From Mycolicibacterium peregrinum (GTDB taxonomy: Bacteria; Actinomycetota; Actinomycetes; Mycobacteriales; Mycobacteriaceae), in assembly GCF_002102345.1 (NCBI RefSeq), contig NZ_LQPP01000037.1:1-64000 (forward strand): a stretch of DNA of 64,000 nucleotides. Reading direction: 5' to 3'. This document shows, piece after piece, positions 59,758 to 64,000 of this stretch. A model generated the notes under the pieces. That model was not told the origin of the DNA. It saw only the letters and a list, made by a program, of their open reading frames with translations, and made no database searches. The position numbers and the translations under genes are program-made. Positions within the stretch are counted from its first letter, which is position 1; each line of letters opens with the position of its first letter.

Positions 59758-60543
59758 ATGTCAGAAACCGCACGCAGAGTCGTCGTCGTCGGAGCCGGAT
59801 CCGGGATCGGAGCGGCAACCGCGGCGCACTTCTTCGAGCGCGGCGACCACGTGCTCGCGGTGGATCTGCGCGCAGGTGACACTCCGGCTTCCGAACACGC
59901 CACCTGCGACCTCCGCGACGCCGCCGACATCACCCGACTGCTGGGCGAGATCGGCGACGGCTGGGACCTGCTGGCGCACGTCGCGGGCGTGCCGGGTACC
60001 GCGCCGGCCGCCGATGTTCTCAAGGTCAACTATCTCGGCATGCGACTGATGACCGAAGGGATGCTGCCGCTGTTACGCCACGGCGGCTCGATCGTCACCG
60101 TTGCGTCGACGGCGGCACTGGGCTGGCAGCAGCGCATCGACATCCTCGACGGACTTCTCGAGCTCACCGACGGCGACTCGGTGGCGCAATGGCAGACCGG
60201 GCAGGATCCGGATTTTCCCGTCTACACCACCTCGAAGCAGGCCGCGATCCTGTTCGTCAAGCGAGTGGCCGGACCGGCCTGGAGCAAGTACGGGGTCCGG
60301 GTCAACACGGTCAGCCCGGGCCCGGTCGAGACACCGATCCTGTCCGACTTCGAGCAGACCATGGGCAAGGACGTCCTGGACCTGGTGCGGGCCACCGTGG
60401 GCCGGCACGCCACCGTAGACGACGTGGTTCCACTGATCGCCTTCCTCGCCTCCCCCGAGGCACGGTGGATCAATGGTCAGGACATCCAGGTCGACGCCGG
60501 CTTCATCGCCGCGATGAGCAACGGGGCTCCGATCGCACTCTGA
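59758..60543 (+). CDS. Short-chain dehydrogenase (3alpha-HSD-like)
   Basis: The 261-residue SDR has VVVVGAGSGIGAATAAHFFERG, an acidic cofactor-binding turn DLRAGD, HVAGVPG, TVASTAALGWQQ, and catalytic Tyr-Lys in YTTSKQA. It is rather like 3alpha-hydroxysteroid dehydrogenase/carbonyl reductase. The ATG at 59758 lies behind GAGGGGTTGGGG; an in-frame ATG at 59723 falls inside operator site 6 and is rejected. It likely interconverts a ring hydroxyl and ketone. It is followed by the P450-tetR pair, which has its own promoter. Confidence 0.88.
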   Translation: MSETARRVVVVGAGSGIGAATAAHFFERGDHVLAVDLRAGDTPASEHATCDLRDAADITRLLGEIGDGWDLLAHVAGVPGTAPAADVLKVNYLGMRLMTEGMLPLLRHGGSIVTVASTAALGWQQRIDILDGLLELTDGDSVAQWQTGQDPDFPVYTTSKQAAILFVKRVAGPAWSKYGVRVNTVSPGPVETPILSDFEQTMGKDVLDLVRATVGRHATVDDVVPLIAFLASPEARWINGQDIQVDAGFIAAMSNGAPIAL

Positions 60544-60560
60544 ACGCCACACAGATTCAG

Positions 60561-60581
60561 TTACTGTAAGATTTACAGTAA
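60561..60581. promoter_or_regulatory. TTACNGTAA double site 7 (P450-tetR promoter)
   Basis: Two perfect units, TTACTGTAA (60561-60569) and TTACAGTAA (60573-60581), are separated by three bases and are inverted copies of each other. This is the best of the seven sites and lies 44 bp before the GTG of the P450 gene, whose operon includes tetR. Confidence 0.75.
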
Positions 60582-60625
60582 TATGCATCATAGTGATCGG
60601 TCGACGCCGACAGGTGGGGTGAGCT

Positions 60626-61846
60626 GTGGATAGTCAAGTGCAGGACATCGCGGGCGAGGAATCGGTCGTCGACACGGCCACCCTGCTGCGCGATCCGTAC
60701 CCGATCTTCGCGCGGCACCGAGCCAAGCACGGCGTGTTCCGCGGTTCGGTGATGGACTGGTCCAAGACGCCGGAATCCCTTCTGCCGGAACATCAATTCG
60801 CCGCGGTGTCGTTCGACGCCGTCAACACCGTGTTCCGGGACAGCAAGTCCTTCAACTCGAAGATCTACGACAACACCATCGGGCTGTTCATCGGCCCCAC
60901 CATCCTGGCCATGGAGGGCAAGACCCATCGCGAGCATCGCAACCTGGTCTCGGCGGCGTTCAAGTCACGCTCGCTGCAGCGTTGGGAACCAGAGATCGTC
61001 CGCCCGATCTGCGAGGCACTGGTCGACGAGTTCATCGAATCCGGCAGCGCTGACCTGGTGCGCGACTTCACCTTCGAATTCCCCACCCGGGTGATCTCCA
61101 AATTGCTCGGACTGCCCGAGGACGACCTGCCCTGGTTCCGGCAGCGCGCCGTCGAGCTGATCAGCTACACCGTGAAGTACAAGCGCGCGTTCGAAGCCTC
61201 CGCGGCCCTGAAAGACTATTTCCTGAACCAGATCGAGCTGCGCCGGTCCGAGCCCACCGACGACATCATCGGCGACCTGGTCACCGCGGAGATCGACGGC
61301 GAGAAGCTGACCGACGAGGCGATCTACTCGTTCCTGCGGTTGCTCCTGCCGGCGGGGCTGGAGACCACCTACCGGTCCTCGGGCAATCTGATCTACCTGC
61401 TGCTCACCCACCCTGAACAGTTCGCGGCGGTGCAGGCCGACCACGAGTTGATCGGCCAGGCCATCGAGGAGGGGCTGCGCTATGAAACCCCACTCACCAC
61501 AGTGCAGCGGTCGACCACCCAGGACACCGAACTCGAGGGTGTGGCACTGCCCGCCGGCGCGGTGATCGACGTCTGCATCGGGTCGGCCAACCGCGACGAG
61601 AACCGCTGGGAACGGCCCGAGGAGTTCGACATCTTCCGGAAGCGGGTGCCACACATCACCTTTGCCGCCGGCGAGCACACCTGCATGGGGCTGCACCTGG
61701 CCCGGATGGAAACCCGGGTGGCCATGGAGAGCCTGCTGTCGCGGGTGCACAAGCTCGAGCTGGTCACCGGCGACGATCCGCACATCTTCGGTCAGCCGTT
61801 CCGCTCCCCTACCGCCATTCCTGTCACGTTCGAGCCGATCCGCTAG
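60626..61846 (+). CDS. Cytochrome P450 monooxygenase
   Basis: This 406-residue P450 carries the haem-ligand segment FAAGEHTCMGLHLARME (Cys near residue 353), in which Ala replaces the first Gly of the usual FGxGxHxC. The I-helix is LLPAGLETTYRSS, with Glu in place of the usual Asp before Thr, and the ExxR motif is EEGLRYE. It starts with GTG after GGTGGGGTGAGCT. The substrate is unknown. It is 13 bp ahead of a TetR gene and lies under the best copy of the shared operator, so it is probably a tightly inducible first step. Confidence 0.92.
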   Translation: MDSQVQDIAGEESVVDTATLLRDPYPIFARHRAKHGVFRGSVMDWSKTPESLLPEHQFAAVSFDAVNTVFRDSKSFNSKIYDNTIGLFIGPTILAMEGKTHREHRNLVSAAFKSRSLQRWEPEIVRPICEALVDEFIESGSADLVRDFTFEFPTRVISKLLGLPEDDLPWFRQRAVELISYTVKYKRAFEASAALKDYFLNQIELRRSEPTDDIIGDLVTAEIDGEKLTDEAIYSFLRLLLPAGLETTYRSSGNLIYLLLTHPEQFAAVQADHELIGQAIEEGLRYETPLTTVQRSTTQDTELEGVALPAGAVIDVCIGSANRDENRWERPEEFDIFRKRVPHITFAAGEHTCMGLHLARMETRVAMESLLSRVHKLELVTGDDPHIFGQPFRSPTAIPVTFEPIR

Positions 61847-61859
61847 AGGGGTTGCTGCC

Positions 61860-62567
61860 ATGGTCAGGCCCGCGGGCACCAGCGGTCGCCGGCGCCGCGA
61901 ACGCGGGTCGATCAGTGTCGACGAAATCGTCCGCGGGGCATTCGAAATCGCCGGCGAGGTGTCGATCGACAACCTCAGCATGCCGCAGCTGGCCCGGCAT
62001 CTCGATGTGGGTGTCACGAGCATCTACTGGTACTTCCGACGCAAGGATGAGCTGCTCGATGCGATGACCGAACGCGTCCTGATCGAATACGACATGAGTG
62101 TGTTGTCCATCGAGGGCCGCACCTGGCGGGAATCCCTGCGCACACACGCCCACCGCATGCGCGAGATGTTCACGGCCAATCCGATTGTGTGCGACCTGAT
62201 CCTGATCCGAGGCACCCGCGGCATTCCCGCGGCGCGCACCGCACTGGAGAAGATCGAACAACCGGTGGCCGCCCTGGTGGCGGCCGGGCTCACCGCCAGA
62301 CAGGCCTTCGACACCTACACCGCCATATCGGTGCTGGTGCGCAGTTCGGTTGTGCTGCAACGGCTACAGAACCGCACCGACGAGGTCCAGTTCCCCCGCG
62401 AGTACTGGGAACAAGTGATCGACGCCGAGTCGATGCCACTGATCGCCTCGATCCCCGGACGGGGCTACCGGATCGGCATGGCCGACGATGGGAACTTCGA
62501 CCATATTCTCGACAGCATCCTCGATCGCGCCGAGACCCTGAGCGTCACCGCCGCCTCCCAGGGGTAA
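61860..62567 (+). CDS. TetR-family regulator, candidate master of the TTACNGTAA regulon
   Basis: The 235-residue repressor has a very basic N-terminal tail (GTSGRRRRERG). The helix-turn-helix follows (VDEIVRGAFEIAGEVSIDNLSMPQLARHLDVGVTSIYWYFRRKDELLDAM) at about residues 18-68, and then a TetR_C ligand domain. It is cotranscribed with the P450 gene (13-bp gap), whose promoter has the perfect double TTACNGTAA site, so it should repress itself and, by inference, the other six sites at 40.9-59.7 kb. The ligand is unknown, perhaps a CoA ester or sterol-like substrate. Confidence 0.87.
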   Translation: MVRPAGTSGRRRRERGSISVDEIVRGAFEIAGEVSIDNLSMPQLARHLDVGVTSIYWYFRRKDELLDAMTERVLIEYDMSVLSIEGRTWRESLRTHAHRMREMFTANPIVCDLILIRGTRGIPAARTALEKIEQPVAALVAAGLTARQAFDTYTAISVLVRSSVVLQRLQNRTDEVQFPREYWEQVIDAESMPLIASIPGRGYRIGMADDGNFDHILDSILDRAETLSVTAASQG

Positions 62568-62578
62568 CTGTCCATCGC

Positions 62579-62636
62579 CGAGCAGACGCAAAACTGCCCA
62601 TTTTCGCGCGAGAATGGGCAGTTTTTTGTCTGCTCG
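62579..62636. terminator. 58-bp bidirectional terminator hairpin, copy 2
   Basis: Outer arms CGAGCAGAC (62579-62587) and GTCTGCTCG (62628-62636) and inner arms AAAACTGCCCATTTTCG (62590-62606) and CGAGAATGGGCAGTTTT (62609-62625) reproduce the hairpin at 42292. One C-G pair has become A-T and another pair has become a G-T wobble. It lies between the convergent tetR and ALDH genes. Confidence 0.85.
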
Positions 62637-62645
62637 CGGGGAGAA

Positions 62646-64000
62646 CTACTGCCGGGGCAGGCGCCAGCCGATGGTCTTTGTCTCGGTGTACTGCGCGAAC
62701 CCCTCGATGCCGCACTGCCTTCCGACACCACTGTTCTTGTACCCGCCGAATGGGGCGTCGGCGCCGTAGTACATGCCACCGTTCACGCCGATGGCCCCGG
62801 TACGGATCCGCCGGGCGATCGCCATCCCGCGCTCGGGTGACCCCGACATGACCGCGCCGGCCAGTCCGAACGCGCTGTCGTTGGCGATCCGTACCGCCTC
62901 GTCGTCATCGTCGAACGGCAGCATCACCAGTACCGGTCCGAACACCTCGTCCTGGGCGATCGCCGAGCCCGGGTCGGCCCCGACGATCACTGTGGGTGCG
63001 ACGAAGTGCCCGTCGCGCAGGTGCTCTGCCAGCCCGGCGGGTTCGCCTCCACCCACCACGATCTCGGCGCCGTCACGGCGGGCGCCCTCGATCGCGTCGA
63101 GCACGCGTTGCTTGGCCGCGGCGGTGATCAGTGGACCGACCAACGTCGTCGGCAGAGCCGGATCGCCCACCGGGACCGCACCGAATGCCATCGTCACCTT
63201 CGCGACTGCCTCGTCGAACAGGCTGCGGTGCACCAGCATCCGGGTGTTGGCCGCGCAGGCCTGCCCGGCATGCACGCACGCCCCGATGGCGCCGGGGATG
63301 ATGTGGCCGGGCTTGGCGTCGTCGAGCACGATCATCGCCGACTTGCCACCGAGTTCGAGGAAGGTGCGCTTCATGGTGTCGGCGCCGACCCGCATCAGAT
63401 GCCTGCCGACAGCCGTCGATCCGGTGAACGACACCATGTCGACACGAGGATCGGTACCCAACAGTCCGGCCACCTCGTTGGACGGTGTCGGCACCACGTT
63501 GACGACGCCGGGCGGCATGTCGGTGCGCTCGGCGATCAGCCGGCCCAGCCGGGTGGCGTTCCACGGCGTGTTCGGATCGGGTTTGAGCACCACGGTGTTG
63601 CCCGCGGCCAGCGCTGGGCCGAGCTTGTTGAGGATCACCTCGATCGGGAAGTTGGACGGGGTGATCGCGGCGACCACACCGACCGGCTCTTTGACCACGG
63701 TGCGGGCATTGCGCTCACCGAACAGCCCACCGCCGTCGAGCGTGCGCTCCCATTCGAACTCGTCGATCAACCGGGCCGGGTAGCGCAGCGCGTCGGCCAG
63801 CGGCCAGTCGAGCTGGGCATTCTGCGTGGTCATCGCCGGGCAACCGACCTCTGCGATCAATTCCTCACGCAGGTCATCTTTTTCGGCTTCGATGGCTTCC
63901 TGCAACTGGCCCAGCACGCGCTGCCGCAAGCCCCGGTTGGTGCTCCAGTCGGATTCGTCGAATGCACGCCGAGCGGCGCCGATCGCGGCATCCATGTCCT
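62646..64000 (-). CDS. Aldehyde dehydrogenase, N-terminus beyond the window
   Basis: This ALDH is open to the right edge. About 40 N-terminal residues are missing, since the visible part starts in the DMDAAIGAARRAFDE helix. It shows AAITPSNFPIEVILNKLGPALAAGN, the catalytic Glu in LELGGKSAMIVL, and Cys in HAGQACAANTRML. QDEVFGPVLVM and the C-terminal GGYKNSGVGRQCG follow. It oxidises an aldehyde to an acid with NAD(P). Its role in the cluster and its promoter cannot be judged from this window. Confidence 0.92.
   Translation of the reverse strand, partial: DMDAAIGAARRAFDESDWSTNRGLRQRVLGQLQEAIEAEKDDLREELIAEVGCPAMTTQNAQLDWPLADALRYPARLIDEFEWERTLDGGGLFGERNARTVVKEPVGVVAAITPSNFPIEVILNKLGPALAAGNTVVLKPDPNTPWNATRLGRLIAERTDMPPGVVNVVPTPSNEVAGLLGTDPRVDMVSFTGSTAVGRHLMRVGADTMKRTFLELGGKSAMIVLDDAKPGHIIPGAIGACVHAGQACAANTRMLVHRSLFDEAVAKVTMAFGAVPVGDPALPTTLVGPLITAAAKQRVLDAIEGARRDGAEIVVGGGEPAGLAEHLRDGHFVAPTVIVGADPGSAIAQDEVFGPVLVMLPFDDDDEAVRIANDSAFGLAGAVMSGSPERGMAIARRIRTGAIGVNGGMYYGADAPFGGYKNSGVGRQCGIEGFAQYTETKTIGWRLPRQ

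Noticed and set aside
1..64000. tRNA, rRNA or CRISPR features
   Set aside because: No tRNA-like cloverleaf, rRNA segment or spaced direct-repeat array was noticed on reading both strands. A covariance search would be needed to be certain.

Overview
The window is high-GC chromosomal DNA from a mycobacterium, most likely a fast-growing Mycolicibacterium-type species. The evidence is gene order: nrdE-nrdI-nrdH, FMN reductase, TetR, dinB2, SDR, TetR, cyp136, ligB and cstA follow the order of M. tuberculosis Rv3051c-Rv3063 as I remember it. Two large catabolic regions have been added to this backbone. All names come from reading sequence motifs; no database was searched.

1-5.9 kb: the left edge is the end of an insertion element that cuts off a small gene. 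A MerR regulator follows, bracketed by two 57-bp hairpin repeats, then a GIY-YIG homing-endonuclease-like gene directly behind nrdE, and the nrdHIE operon with NrdR-type boxes. 5.9-16.4 kb: an FMN reductase faces a tetR-dinB2-ATPase operon, followed by SDR/TetR facing cyp136, a MarR regulator with a nitroreductase, a free-standing LeuA-regulatory-domain protein behind a structured leader, a TauE-type permease and a kinase-like phosphotransferase.

16.5-32.8 kb: an aromatic or cyclic-acid degradation island. An eight-gene minus-strand operon (ring-cleavage-type VOC enzyme, SnoaL-like protein, flavin aromatic hydroxylase, YceI protein, giant fused 2-oxoacid:ferredoxin oxidoreductase, acyl-CoA ligase, aldehyde dehydrogenase, SDR) lies opposite a fumarylacetoacetase-family hydrolase. 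A TetR regulator and an amidohydrolase/decarboxylase follow. A 39-bp operator-like block occurs in both key promoter regions. A MarR regulator and a quinone oxidoreductase share another palindrome. 32-41 kb: methyltransferase, HxlR regulator, pyruvate-oxidase-like enzyme, SDR, YqeY-like protein, ligB, cstA and a small YbdD-family gene overlapping cstA.

41-64 kb: a second catabolic region with two P450s, three luciferase-like monooxygenases, a Baeyer-Villiger-type flavoprotein with an alpha/beta hydrolase, a KshA-like Rieske oxygenase, an acyl-CoA ligase, an acyl-CoA carboxylase beta subunit, SDRs and aldehyde dehydrogenases. The enzyme mix fits oxidation of an alicyclic or steroid-like compound. 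Seven copies of a 21-bp double palindrome (two TTACNGTAA units 12 bp apart) lie in five intergenic regions plus the P450-tetR promoter. They suggest one regulon controlled by the TetR protein at 61860-62567. This is the strongest candidate here for an undescribed system. Two covarying 58-bp terminator hairpins close convergent gene pairs in this region.
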